From Planctomycetota bacterium (GTDB lineage: Bacteria > Planctomycetota > UBA1135 > GCA-002686595), in NCBI GenBank assembly GCA_016714045.1, contig JADJNY010000001.1, positions 496,001 through 560,000 on the forward strand: a stretch of DNA of 64,000 bases, written 5' to 3'. The notes beneath the pieces were generated by a model. That model worked only from the letters and a program-made list of their open reading frames with translations, ran no database searches and was not told the origin of the DNA. Both the position numbers and the translations under genes were made by a program. Of this stretch, positions 38,334-47,947 are shown in pieces (the stretch's first letter is position 1; each line of letters opens with the position of its first letter).

Positions 38334-38365
38334 CGGGTCGTCCTCGTCGTGGGGGGGCGCCGCGT

Positions 38366-39247
38366 TCAGTGGACCGAGCGACGCAGGTCGCGGCGACCGC
38401 GCGGCGCGAGGACGGGGTTCGAACGGGAGTCGAGCGTCGGGTCGAAGCTCGGCCTGCGGGCGCGCGCCGACTCGGCGACCGTGGGCGTGCTCGGACGGAC
38501 GAAGGTCTGGACCTCCTCGGCGAGCGCGTCGAAGTCCTGCGCTGCCGCGCCGAGCGGCTCGAGCACCTGCACCGGGAGGCCCGAGGCCGCGCACGCGCGC
38601 AGTGCGGGGTGCGTGCGGACGAGCGTGTCGAAGAGCAGCGGGCCGAACTGCGCGTGGAGCGCGATCGCGAGCTCGTGCGCGAGCGCCTCGCGGCGATCGA
38701 AGAGCGTGCCCACCGCGCGCAGCGCGAACGGGCGGTCCTGGCTTTCGGCGAGTTCCTCGAGCACCGCGACGGCTTTCAGCGCGCCCTGCAGCGCGAACGC
38801 GCCGCACTCGATCACGAGCACGGCCGTCTGCGCCGCGCGCAGCGCGTTCGCCGCGAGCACGCCGTCCGTGCGCGGCGGACAATCGAGCAGCGCGACATCG
38901 TAGGACCAGGCGCCGCGCTCGAGGGCGCGCTTCAAGACCTGTTCGGGCCCGACCAGGCGCTCCGCCGTCTCCTCGAAGCGCGCGAGCTCCGCCGTGGCCG
39001 CGAGCAGGTCGAAACCGCCCGGGGCGGGGAGCACGGCCTCGTGGAGCGTGACGCGGTCGCGCAGGACGTCGTGGACGGTCGGCTCGTGTTCGATCGACCA
39101 CCCGAGGCCGAGCGTCGCGTGCGCCTGGGGGTCGAGGTCGACGAGCAGGACTCGCTCGCCGCGCGCCGCCAGCGCGCCGGCGAGGTTCACCGCCGTCGTC
39201 GTCTTCCCGCAACCACCCTTCTGATTCACGAACGCCAGAACGTGCAT
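38366..39247 (-). CDS. ParA/Soj-family ATPase, orphan
   Basis: A 293-aa ParA-type ATPase. The deviant Walker A QKGGCGKTTTAVNLAGALA is at about 9-27 with both signature lysines, Walker A' is LLVDLDPQAHATLGLG, and Walker B is YDVALLDCPPR. These proteins form ATP-dependent dimers on DNA and position chromosomes, plasmids or large complexes. No parB is nearby; the partner gene is an HhH protein instead. The C-terminal about 40 residues are basic and Pro-rich, unlike Soj. Start ATG 39247 has an SD GGAGG five bases upstream. Confidence 0.9.
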   Translation of the reverse strand: MHVLAFVNQKGGCGKTTTAVNLAGALAARGERVLLVDLDPQAHATLGLGWSIEHEPTVHDVLRDRVTLHEAVLPAPGGFDLLAATAELARFEETAERLVGPEQVLKRALERGAWSYDVALLDCPPRTDGVLAANALRAAQTAVLVIECGAFALQGALKAVAVLEELAESQDRPFALRAVGTLFDRREALAHELAIALHAQFGPLLFDTLVRTHPALRACAASGLPVQVLEPLGAAAQDFDALAEEVQTFVRPSTPTVAESARARRPSFDPTLDSRSNPVLAPRGRRDLRRSVH

Positions 39248-39249
39248 GC

Positions 39250-39269
39250 GAACCTCCAGGAGCAGGTTC
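39250..39269 (-). promoter_or_regulatory. Hairpin covering the Shine-Dalgarno of parA
   Basis: On the parA mRNA strand GAACCTGCTCCTGGAGGTTC can fold GAACCT onto AGGTTC, taking part of the GGAGG ribosome binding site (39253-39257) into the stem; CTCC and GGAG inside the loop can pair too. This could throttle parA translation. Confidence 0.4.
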
Positions 39270-39629
39270 ACGAGCGTTCGTCGCCTGCTCTGAGAACGCA
39301 CGATGAAGTCGGCGCAAGGACGACGCAGCAGCGATTCCCCAAGTCGTTGAAACTCCTTGAAGAGACATGGGATCGAGATTGCGCTTTGCCAGGTCGGACG
39401 CCGTTCGCGACCCGTTCGACGACCGGACGTGCCGCTCCCGAACTGCCGTGCGCCGGCCGGGCGCACGGGAAGGCACGCCCCCCCGCCCCCGCAGTCGGCC
39501 CGTCCTCCGGAAGCGTCGCCCGCGACCGATTCCGCGCCCGCGCGTCCGACCGCCCGACCCCGGGCGTATCCTGGGCCGCCTGCCCGGGTAGGGAGCCCGC
39601 CCGTGCTCCTCGTTCCGCGCGACCACCCC
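39270..39629. other. Divergent intergenic region between parA and the HEAT-repeat gene
   Basis: 360 bp that should hold both promoters. An upstream open frame continues from the HEAT-repeat gene to 39357, but it is Pro/Arg-rich with no signal peptide, so I exclude it. I cannot name convincing -35/-10 pairs. Confidence 0.45.
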
Positions 39630-42600
39630 ATGCCGACCCCCGTCCGAGCGTTCGCCCTTCCGACCTTCTTCGTCCTGGCGTTCGTCGCGCCGGCGGCCCT
39701 GGCGCAGATCGACCTGCCCGCGCGTCCGCCGGCCCCGCGCGGCAACGTCGTGCCGCACCACGTGTGCGCGGTCTGCAGCGAGCGCAACTACAACGTCCCC
39801 TCGAACGCGCGCCTCGGAAGCGACGGCCTGCCCCTCGCCTACTGCGCGCGCTGCAAGCAGGAGACGGCGCACCGCGTCGACGCGCAGGCGCCGGGGCTCG
39901 GGGTCGGTGGAGCTCAGGGCGCGAGCCCAGGGGGCCTGCGCCTCCCGCCCGGCGGTCAGCTGCCCGGCGGCGCCCCGGCTGCGAAGCCCGCCGCGCCGCC
40001 CGCGCCCGCCGTCGACGAGGCCGCGAAGCCGGTTGCGCCCGCGTCGAACGCCGCGCCGCGCCTCGGCGAGGGGCCCGGCGCGTTCGTCTTCGAGGAGCTC
40101 GGCCGGCTCCGCTCGATCGACGATCCGCTGCTTGCGAAGGCCGTCGAAAGCCTCGCCGGGATGGGGGAGCCCGGGCTCGCGGTCGCGCGCGTCGAACTCG
40201 CGGGTGAGCACCCCGCGCGCTTCCTCGTCGCGGCGCGCGTGCTCCTCGCCCACGGCACGCCCGCCGATCACGACGCGGTGTTCGCGCGCGCCCGCGCGAA
40301 GCTGCCCGTCCAGGTCTGCATGCCGCTCGCCGACGAGCTCGCCAAGGCCGACCCCGTGCGCGCGAACCCGGCGTTCTTCGCCGAGCTGCTCGAGCACCCC
40401 TCGGGCGCCATGCGCACCGCGAGCGAGCGCGTCCTGCGCCGCCAGCTCTCGCCGAAGCTCGTGCCCGTGCTCGTGCCGCGCGTCGAATCGAAGCGCCCCG
40501 AAGCGCGCCAACTCGCGCTCGGTCTGCTCGTCGACATCGACGACCCCGCGATCGTGGAGGTGTGCTTCGCGCACCTCGCCGACCCGAAGCCCGCCGTCGC
40601 GCAGATCGCGGTGCGCGCGCTCGCGACGCGCCCCGGCGCCGAGGTCGACGCGGGGCTGCTCTCGCGCGCGTTCCGCCAGCGCTGGCTCTTGCGCGACGGC
40701 GCCTACGCGCTGCTCGCCCTCGTCGAGCGCGAGGAGCGCTCGCTCCAGCCGATCCTCGACGAGCGCCACGTCGACGCGTTGCTCGCGGGGCTCGAATCGA
40801 GCGATCTCTTCGTGTCCGGGAGCTCGGCCGCCGCGCTCGCCGGCATCGGGTTCCGCAGCGCGCACCCGCGCCAGTCGCCGTGGCTCGACCGCGAGGTCGT
40901 CGACCGGCTCGTCTACGTGCTCTCCGGGAAGGTCTTCCACGACGACCTCTCGTCGTTGATCGGCCCCGTCGCGGCGCGGCTCGCGCTCGTCACCGGGCAG
41001 GAGTTCGGCACGGACGGACCGCGCTGGGTCGAGTGGTGGATGAGCGCGCGGACGGACCACGCCGCGCGCCGCGCGTGGATCGAGGTCGGCCCGGGTGACG
41101 AGACCGCGCTCGCCGTCCGCTGGCAGGCCGAGTCGGAGTCCGTCGTGCTGCTCGGCCCCGCCGCGAAGGCGCCGACCCTGGAGAAGGGTGAGACGATCTA
41201 CCTCGGCGAAGCCGACGCGCGCGCGTTGCTCGGGGTCTTCCAGAAGGAGGGCCTGCTCGGGCCCGAGAAGCTCCCCGGCGCGCGCGGCACGCGCGGCCCG
41301 AAGGAACGCGAGCTCGACGTGCTCGTCGACGGCCGCGGGAAGGGCTTCGTGTGCGGCCCTGATGCGAAGGAGCCGTGGTTCGAGCGCGCCGCGGCCGCGG
41401 TCCGCGCGCTGCGCGACGCGAACCGCTGGCAACGCTTCACGCCCGCCGGCCGCTCGCAGTTCGCGTTCTGGCAGGAGCAGGCGCCGTGGTGGGCGCTCGA
41501 GCACACGCCGCGCGAGCGCGCGCTGCGCGAGAAGTCGCTCGTGTTCGCCGCGCTCGCCGGCCGCCGGCCCGACGAGCGTGATTTCGGCGTCGCGGAGCTC
41601 GCGCGCGTCTACGAGGACCCGACCGCGGCCGAGCCGGAGGACTTCGAGCCGTTGCTCGGCTTCCTGCGCGACGAACCGACCTTCGGCGAACGCGCGCATC
41701 GGATCGCGCGCCTCGCGCTGCGCTCCATCCAGTCCGCGGCGCCCGCGCAGCCGCTCCAACCCGAGCGCGCGCGCAAGCTCGTGGCCGTGCTCGCGGAGCG
41801 CTTTGGCGTGCTCGCGCGGGAAGACCTCTCCGCCGTCCTCGACGCAGCGGGGCCCGCGTTCGCGCGCGCGCTCGTCAAGGATGCGCGCGTGCCGGTCCGC
41901 GCCGCGACCGCGTCCGTGCTCGCGAGAGGCGGCACGCCCGACGACGTCCAGGCGCTGATGACGCTCGCGGAGGACCGCGAGCCCGCCGTCGAGATCGCGG
42001 CCGTCACCGCGCTCGGCGACGCGAAGATCGAGGCCGCGCGGACCGAGCTCGTCGTGCGCGCGCGCCTCGGGCTCCCCGACGTGCGCTCGGCCGCGCTGCT
42101 CGCGATCGGCCGCCTCGGCGGCGAGTACGTCCTCGACGCGCTGCTCCTCGGCGCGCAGGACGAGAATCCGTCCGTGCGCAGCGCGGCGGCGCGCGGGCTC
42201 GCCGAGCTCGCGGATCCGTCCGCGGTGCCGCTGCTCGTCTCCATGCTCGGCGAAGGCTCGAACTCCGTCGTGTTCGGCCCCGCGCGCGCCGGCCTCCAGC
42301 GCCTCGGCGAGGCGGCGTGGCCCGAGCTCCTGCGCGCGGTCCACAAGACGAACCACCCCGCGCGGCGCGAGGCGGCACTGATCCTCTCCGAGCAGGGCTG
42401 CGCGGAGCCCGTCACGGCACTCATCCAGCTCGTCTCGACGCATCCCGAGGACACGCGCGCCGCGGCGGAGCTGTGCGTGCTCACCGGCGTCGACTTCCGC
42501 AGCCAGCCGGACCCGGCGAGCAGCTGGTGGGCGTGGTACGAAGGCGTCGTGCACGACGACGCGCAGGCCTGGTTCCGCGCGGCGCTCGAGCGCGCGGGCG

Positions 42601-42809
42601 AGTCCGCGCCGGCGCCCGAGGCGCTCCGCGCACCGGGCACGCGCGCGGGCAAGCTCTTCCTCGCGACGATCCTCGCGCGGCCGGAGCCGCACCTCGCGGA
42701 GCGCGCGCGGCGCGAGCTCGCGAAGCTGCTCGGTCGGGAGCTCGACGCGCTCCCGACGCGCGAGCGCAGCGCGACGTCTGGATCTCGGGCCTGCGCGAGT
42801 CCATCCTGA
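39630..42809 (+). CDS. Exported HEAT-repeat protein with N-terminal CxxC motifs
   Basis: A protein of 1059 aa with a signal peptide (MPTPVRAFALPTFFVLAFVA). A probable zinc-binding HHVCAVCSERN ... YCARCKQE stretch follows at about 45-80, then a Pro/Ala-rich linker. The rest is many HEAT-like helical repeats (for example 'LVPVLVPRVESKRPEARQLALGLLVDI' and 'VPVRAATASVLARGGTPDDVQAL'). The helical scaffold suggests protein binding; no enzyme motif is seen. The last 15 residues (RERSATSGSRACASPS) look out of frame. If one base is missing near 42754 the protein ends ...RDVWISGLRESILSSRDP at 42826, overlapping the next GTG as GTGA. Confidence 0.85.
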   Translation: MPTPVRAFALPTFFVLAFVAPAALAQIDLPARPPAPRGNVVPHHVCAVCSERNYNVPSNARLGSDGLPLAYCARCKQETAHRVDAQAPGLGVGGAQGASPGGLRLPPGGQLPGGAPAAKPAAPPAPAVDEAAKPVAPASNAAPRLGEGPGAFVFEELGRLRSIDDPLLAKAVESLAGMGEPGLAVARVELAGEHPARFLVAARVLLAHGTPADHDAVFARARAKLPVQVCMPLADELAKADPVRANPAFFAELLEHPSGAMRTASERVLRRQLSPKLVPVLVPRVESKRPEARQLALGLLVDIDDPAIVEVCFAHLADPKPAVAQIAVRALATRPGAEVDAGLLSRAFRQRWLLRDGAYALLALVEREERSLQPILDERHVDALLAGLESSDLFVSGSSAAALAGIGFRSAHPRQSPWLDREVVDRLVYVLSGKVFHDDLSSLIGPVAARLALVTGQEFGTDGPRWVEWWMSARTDHAARRAWIEVGPGDETALAVRWQAESESVVLLGPAAKAPTLEKGETIYLGEADARALLGVFQKEGLLGPEKLPGARGTRGPKERELDVLVDGRGKGFVCGPDAKEPWFERAAAAVRALRDANRWQRFTPAGRSQFAFWQEQAPWWALEHTPRERALREKSLVFAALAGRRPDERDFGVAELARVYEDPTAAEPEDFEPLLGFLRDEPTFGERAHRIARLALRSIQSAAPAQPLQPERARKLVAVLAERFGVLAREDLSAVLDAAGPAFARALVKDARVPVRAATASVLARGGTPDDVQALMTLAEDREPAVEIAAVTALGDAKIEAARTELVVRARLGLPDVRSAALLAIGRLGGEYVLDALLLGAQDENPSVRSAAARGLAELADPSAVPLLVSMLGEGSNSVVFGPARAGLQRLGEAAWPELLRAVHKTNHPARREAALILSEQGCAEPVTALIQLVSTHPEDTRAAAELCVLTGVDFRSQPDPASSWWAWYEGVVHDDAQAWFRAALERAGESAPAPEALRAPGTRAGKLFLATILARPEPHLAERARRELAKLLGRELDALPTRERSATSGSRACASPS

Positions 42810-42822
42810 GCTCACGCGATCC

Positions 42823-43689
42823 GTGAGCCGTTCGAACCGCCGTTCCCCTGCGCCTCGACGTTCCGCGACCCGCTCTTCGGCCGCCCGGCAACGGCGCGGA
42901 CCGTTCAGCGGGCCGTGGCTCTTCCTGCTCGGCCTCGCCGTGCTCGTGGTCGTCGGCGTCTACGAGGGCCCCAAGGTCGCGCGCCAGGTCGCCAGCGTCG
43001 TCGGCTTCCGCCGCGTCGAGGCGCACGCGGACGTCTTGCTCGACGCCGCCGCGGAGAGCGGGCTCGACCCGCACTTCCTCGCCGGCGTCATGTACGTCGA
43101 GAGCCGCGGAGCCGTCGACGCCGTGTCGCGCGTCGGTGCGATGGGGCTCTTCCAGCTCATGCCCGCCGCGGCGTCGGATGCGGCGAAGCGATTGAAGCTC
43201 CCCGAGCCGTCGCGCGCAGCGCTGCTCTCCGACCCGCGGCTCAACGCGCGCCTGGGCGCGAGCCATCTGCGCTGGCTGGTGAAGCGGCTCGGGCCCGACC
43301 TCGAGCGCGTGCTCGTCGCCTACAACGCCGGGCCCGGGCGGCTCGACCAGTGGGAGAAGGAGGCCGGCGGCTGGAGCGCGTGGCGCGAGCGCAGTGCGCG
43401 CCGCGGCAATTCGGAGACGCTCGCCTACGCGCAGGACGTGCTGCGGTTCGCCGACCGGTTCCGCGAGCGCGGCGTCATCGCCGCCGCCGCGACGGCGCGC
43501 CGACCGGTCACCGCGGGGCTCTCGAGCGAGGTGCTCGTGCCGGGAGGCGCGGCGGAGGGGCACGGCGAGCCGCCCGCGGTGGTGCCCCTCGCGCCGGGCT
43601 TCGTGCCCGCGCCCTTGCCCAGGAGCGGGGATGTCGCGCCGGGCACCGAGTCCGCGCCGCCGCCCGATGCTGCTCCGCGTCGTCCCTGA
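42823..43689 (+). CDS. Membrane-anchored lytic transglycosylase (SLT family)
   Basis: A 288-aa inner-membrane-anchored murein hydrolase. A basic N-terminus and one membrane helix (about 29-48, GPWLFLLGLAVLVVVGVYEG) precede a family 1 SLT domain. Its parts are FLAGVMYVESRGAVDAVSRVGAMGLFQLMPAAA with the catalytic Glu (about residue 92), RLGASHLRWLVKRLG, and VLVAYNAGPGRLDQW. A Pro-rich C-terminal tail follows. Translation starts at GTG 42823, probably coupled to the upstream HEAT gene. It would cleave peptidoglycan glycan strands in the periplasm. Confidence 0.92.
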   Translation: MSRSNRRSPAPRRSATRSSAARQRRGPFSGPWLFLLGLAVLVVVGVYEGPKVARQVASVVGFRRVEAHADVLLDAAAESGLDPHFLAGVMYVESRGAVDAVSRVGAMGLFQLMPAAASDAAKRLKLPEPSRAALLSDPRLNARLGASHLRWLVKRLGPDLERVLVAYNAGPGRLDQWEKEAGGWSAWRERSARRGNSETLAYAQDVLRFADRFRERGVIAAAATARRPVTAGLSSEVLVPGGAAEGHGEPPAVVPLAPGFVPAPLPRSGDVAPGTESAPPPDAAPRRP

Positions 43690-43905
43690 AGGAAGCCTGA
43701 CGGAACTCGCGCGTCGCGGCCTGCGTCCACACGGCCGATCCGGAAGTTCTTGCCCGCGGCGCTGATCTCCTGCTGCGCTGGGTGGTCGTTCCGGGTCTCG
43801 CGGGGTTTACTTGGACACCTCGCGTGCCGCACGGGCTTCGTCGAGCGCTCGCACCGCCCAGCCCGCCCCCCGATCGTCCCAACCCGCGACCCCGAACAGC
43901 TCCTC

Positions 43906-46900
43906 ATGCACTCCATCGTCCTCCGCGGTTCGATCCTGGCCTTCGGCCTCGTCCTCGCCGCCCCCGCGTCCGCGCAGTTCGCGCCGGAAACCCTCGTCCA
44001 GTTGGGCCATGCGAAGGCCGCTGACGTGCCGCTCCCGAACCTCGACGTGCGCCTGGACGCCCAGGGCCTGCCCGTCGAGTTCGTCCGAACGGCGAACGCG
44101 TCCGCGCTCGACGCCGTCCGCCGTCGCGCGCGCGAGCTCGAGCGCGCGCGCCTCGCCTTCGACGTCCCGATGCTCTCCGTCGAAGAGCACGAGTTCTTCG
44201 CGACGCCGCACTGGATCGGCTCGACGCTGCGTTTCCTGACGCCGCCGTCCGACCTCGCGCCGCGCGACGTCGTCGCGACCTTCGTCGCGCGCCATCCGGC
44301 GCTGTTCGAGATCGGTCCCGCGGACCTCGCCGATGCGCCGCTCACGCGCGACTTCCGCACGGCGCACAACGGCGTGACGCACCTCACGTGGCAGCAGCGC
44401 GTCGACGGGCTCGACCTCTTCGGCTGCGTGCTCAAGGCCAACGTGACCCGGGACGGCGAGCTGATCAACGCGTCCAGTTCGTTCCTGCCCGCCCCGGCCG
44501 GCGGATGGGTGCTCCCGGCCGAGCGCCTCACCGCGCTCGACGCCGTGCGCGCGGCCGCCGCGAACGTCGGCGTGCGCCTCTCCGCGGACCCTGAGGGTAG
44601 CGCGCCGGAGGGCGCCTCCGAACGACGGAGCTGGAGCTCGACCGCGTTCCGCGCGGCCGAACCGGCGACGAGCGAGCGCATCGCCTTCGCGTGGACGCGC
44701 GAGCGCGTCGTCCCGGCGTACCGCGTCCAGATCTCGAAGCCCGGGACGAGCGATCTCTACGAGGTGCTCGTCGACGCGACGGACGGCACGATCCTCCAGC
44801 GCGTCAACCACACGAAGTACTTCGGCGGCACGGAGGACTGCTCCTTCCGCGTGTACACGAGCGACAGCCCGGCGCCCGGCTCGCCCGGCAACGCGACGCC
44901 GAACGGGGTCCAGTTCCCGTTCGTCGGCCGCAGTCTCGTCACGGTGACGGGCGCGTCGGTCGCGAGCGCGTCGCCGAACGGCTGGATCGACGACGGCGTC
45001 AACGAGACGCGGGGCAACAACGTCGACGCGCACCTCGACCTGAACGCGGACAACATCGCCGACGTTCCGCGCCCGGCGGGTCTCCCGTACCGCGTCTTCG
45101 ACTTCGCGCAGGACAACACGCAGGCGCCGTCGACTTACCGTCCGGCGGCGGTGGCTCAGTTCTTCTATCTCGGCAATCGCTACCACGACAAGCTCTTCCA
45201 GCTCGGCTTCGACGAGCCCGCGAAGAACTTCCAGGTGACCAACTTCAGCGGCCAGGGCACGGGCAACGACGCCGTGCAGGCCGACGTGCAGGACGGCAGC
45301 GGCACGAACAACGCGAACTTCGGCACGACGGGCACGGACGGATCGACGGCCCGCTGCCAGATGTTCGTCTTCACGGGCCCGACCCCCGACCGCGACGGCG
45401 ACCTCGACGCGGACATCGTCTACCACGAGATGTCGCACGGACTCTCGATCCGGCTCCACGACGGCACCGTCAACGGCACGCAGTCCGGCGGCATGGGCGA
45501 GGGCTGGAGCGACTTCTTCGGCCTCTGCCTGAACGCGGAAGCGGCTGATGACCCGAACGCGGTCTACACGACGGGCGGGTACGCGACCTACCAGCTCACC
45601 GCGGGCTTCGTCGACAACTACTACTACGGGATCCGGCGCTTCCCGTACTCGACGGACCTGAACAAGAACCCGCAGACGTACGCGGACATCGACGCGGCGC
45701 AGCAGGCCTACCCGCCCGCCGTCCCGCGCAGCCCGATCATCGGGAACACCGCGAACGAAGTGCACAACGTCGGCGAGGTCTGGTGCGTGACCCTGTGGGA
45801 AGCGCGCGCGAACCTGATCGCCGCGCACGGCTTCGTCGGCAACGACGAGATCATGCAGCTCGTCGTCGACGGCATGAAGCTGTCTGTGAACAACCCGAGC
45901 TTCGTGAACGCGCGCGACGCGATCCTGCAAGCCGATCTCGTGAACAACGGCGGCACAAACCTGAGCTACCTGTGGACGGCGTTCGCGAAGCGCGGCCTCG
46001 GCTTCGGCGCGGTCGGAGCGACGGGCAGCACGTCGACGGGCATCGTCGAGTCGTTCGTCGTGCCCTCGCTCGTGATCTTCAACTACCCGAGCGGCAAGCC
46101 GACTCAGCTCCTCCCGGCGCAGCCGACGACGGTCCTGGTCGACGTCACGGGCCTCGGCTCGCAGACGCCGATCGCGGGCACGGGCCAGCTCTTCGTCTCG
46201 ATCAACGGCGGCGCGTTCGGCGCCACGCCGATGACCGAGCTCACGCCGAACCACTACCAGGCGACGCTTCCGGCCGCGAACTGCTTCGACTCGGTCGCGT
46301 GGTACGTCTCGGTGAACACGAACACGGGCACGGAGGTCGATCCCTCCGGCGCGCCGGCGGTGCGCAACACGGCGTCCGTCTTCACGTCGGTCGCGACCTT
46401 CGCGGGCGACACGTTCGAGACGAACCAGGGCTGGACCGGCGGCGTCGTGGGCGACAACGCGACGACGGGCGTCTGGACGCGCGTCGACCCGATCGGGACG
46501 ACTTCCGGCGGCAACCAGGTGCAGCCGGAGGACGACCACACGTCCGCCCCCGGCACGACCTGCTGGGTGACCGGGCAAGGCCTCGCCGGGGGCGCCTCGG
46601 GGACCGCGGACGTCGATGGTGGCCGGACGACGCTCCTGTCGCCGGCCTTCGACCTGAGCTCGGCGAGCGGCGCTCGGATGAGCTATTGGCGCTGGTACTC
46701 GAACAACTCGGGCGCCGCGCCCGCGGCCGACACGTTCCGCGTCGACGTCTCGAACGACGGCGGGACCACCTGGGTCAACGCGGAGACGGTCGGACCCGCG
46801 ACGGACAACGGCGGCGGGTGGATCTTCCACGAGATCGACGTCGCGAGCTTCGTCCCGCTGACGGCCAACGTTCGCGTGCGCTTCGTCGCCGAAGACATCG

Positions 46901-47436
46901 GAAGCGGCTCGATCATCGAGGCCGCGATCGACGACTTCCAGATCACGCGCACCGAGTGCGTCAGCGGCCCCGTCGGCGCGTTCTGCGCCGGCGACGGCAC
47001 GCTCGCGACGGCCTGCCCGTGCGCGAACAACGGGGCGACGGGCCGCGGCTGCGCCAACTCGGTGAACGCGAACGGCGGCGTGCTCGCCGCGTCGGGCACG
47101 ACGAACCCCGACACGATGGTGCTGTCGGGCAGCGGGATGCCGCTCAACGTGTCGGCGATCTACCTGCAGGGCTCGGCGATCGCGAGCGCGGGCATCGTGT
47201 TCGGCGACGGCGTCCGTTGCGTCGACGGGACTCTCATCCGGCTCGCGACGAAGCTGAACGTCGCCGGCGCGTCGCAGTTCCCCGACGTTGGCGATCCGCT
47301 GCTCTCCGTGCGCGGCGGCGTCACGCCCGGTAGCGGCGTCACGCGCGCCTACCAGACCTACTACCGCAACTCCGCCGCGGCGTTCTGCCCGCCGGAGACC
47401 TTCAACGTGACGAGCGGCTGGGCGCTGGTCTGGTGA
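43906..47436 (+). CDS. M36 (fungalysin-type) metalloprotease with Cys-rich C-terminal domain
   Basis: A secreted zinc endopeptidase of 1176 aa. It has a signal peptide (MHSIVLRGSILAFGLVLAAPASAQ) and an FTP/PepSY-like propeptide to about residue 300. The M36 domain has zinc ligands HEMSH (about 507-511) and the Glu in GMGEGWSDFF (about 531), then TANEVHNVGEVWCVTLWEA. A jelly-roll-like region (about 820-1020) and the CPC..N.G..GRGC.NS domain from about 1026 follow, with the end ...FCPPETFNVTSGWALVW. The same C-terminal domain ends the 340-aa protein at 14 kb. M36 enzymes are made as inactive precursors and mature by removal of the propeptide. Confidence 0.93.
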   Translation: MHSIVLRGSILAFGLVLAAPASAQFAPETLVQLGHAKAADVPLPNLDVRLDAQGLPVEFVRTANASALDAVRRRARELERARLAFDVPMLSVEEHEFFATPHWIGSTLRFLTPPSDLAPRDVVATFVARHPALFEIGPADLADAPLTRDFRTAHNGVTHLTWQQRVDGLDLFGCVLKANVTRDGELINASSSFLPAPAGGWVLPAERLTALDAVRAAAANVGVRLSADPEGSAPEGASERRSWSSTAFRAAEPATSERIAFAWTRERVVPAYRVQISKPGTSDLYEVLVDATDGTILQRVNHTKYFGGTEDCSFRVYTSDSPAPGSPGNATPNGVQFPFVGRSLVTVTGASVASASPNGWIDDGVNETRGNNVDAHLDLNADNIADVPRPAGLPYRVFDFAQDNTQAPSTYRPAAVAQFFYLGNRYHDKLFQLGFDEPAKNFQVTNFSGQGTGNDAVQADVQDGSGTNNANFGTTGTDGSTARCQMFVFTGPTPDRDGDLDADIVYHEMSHGLSIRLHDGTVNGTQSGGMGEGWSDFFGLCLNAEAADDPNAVYTTGGYATYQLTAGFVDNYYYGIRRFPYSTDLNKNPQTYADIDAAQQAYPPAVPRSPIIGNTANEVHNVGEVWCVTLWEARANLIAAHGFVGNDEIMQLVVDGMKLSVNNPSFVNARDAILQADLVNNGGTNLSYLWTAFAKRGLGFGAVGATGSTSTGIVESFVVPSLVIFNYPSGKPTQLLPAQPTTVLVDVTGLGSQTPIAGTGQLFVSINGGAFGATPMTELTPNHYQATLPAANCFDSVAWYVSVNTNTGTEVDPSGAPAVRNTASVFTSVATFAGDTFETNQGWTGGVVGDNATTGVWTRVDPIGTTSGGNQVQPEDDHTSAPGTTCWVTGQGLAGGASGTADVDGGRTTLLSPAFDLSSASGARMSYWRWYSNNSGAAPAADTFRVDVSNDGGTTWVNAETVGPATDNGGGWIFHEIDVASFVPLTANVRVRFVAEDIGSGSIIEAAIDDFQITRTECVSGPVGAFCAGDGTLATACPCANNGATGRGCANSVNANGGVLAASGTTNPDTMVLSGSGMPLNVSAIYLQGSAIASAGIVFGDGVRCVDGTLIRLATKLNVAGASQFPDVGDPLLSVRGGVTPGSGVTRAYQTYYRNSAAAFCPPETFNVTSGWALVW

Positions 47437-47474
47437 GCCGAGCGGGCGGAGGTCGTCTCCGCCCTCGATCGAAC

Positions 47475-47504
47475 GCGCGGGCGTCCCTTCCGGGGCGCCC
47501 GCGC
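47475..47504 (+). terminator. Strong hairpin after the M36 protease gene
   Basis: GCGCGGGCG (47475-47483) pairs with CGCCCGCGC (47496-47504), and the stem continues inward through TCCC/GGGG to a TTCC tetraloop (13 pairs in all). GTTTCC follows. It lies 38 bp beyond the stop codon and fits a terminator. Confidence 0.75.
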
Positions 47505-47947
47505 CGTTTCCAGGCCCGGTTCGCGCGGGGGCGGGCCGCTCGCTCGGCGGCTCCTCGGTGACCGGCGGACGCGAACTCGCCGATACGCAGGCTGAACGCG
47601 AACGCACCGGATCGCGTGCACACCGCCCGTCACCGCGTACGCCCCGGTGGGTAGGCCCGTCGCCCTGGAACGCTCCGGCGAACCTCCAGGTCCGCGCGCT
47701 CTCCAAGCGCACGACGTCCGACCGGCGTGGGTCCGCGGGTCGAGCATCGTGCGGAGCACGAGGACCCCGGCTCCGCTGGTGCGTCGAGGGGTTCCCAGCG
47801 CACGGACTGGCCGGTTGGGGCTGCGCGACTCCTGAGCGCGCTCTCCTCCCAATCACCGGCGGTTCGCCGCCATGCGCGGGGCGCTCCGGCCACGCGTCGG
47901 GGCGCCCCGCGTCTTCGTTGGTGCCGAACGCGCGCCGCGGCCGCGAG
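47505..47947. other. Intergenic, no gene recognised
   Basis: About 440 bp between the protease terminator and the stop of the minus-strand lipoprotein. Open frames on both strands show no motif. It contains a 14-base match to the conserved 3' part of 16S rRNA (47620-47633), which I take as chance because no rRNA context surrounds it. Confidence 0.5.

Noticed and set aside
37344..42815. An open frame of 1823 codons on the minus strand
   Set aside because: It is antisense to the HEAT-repeat gene and parA region. Only the last 329 residues (helix-hairpin-helix protein) look like a real gene.
47620..47633. A match to the conserved ACACCGCCCGTCAC of 16S rRNA
   Set aside because: Only 14 bases match; the surrounding sequence has no 16S helices or other conserved blocks.
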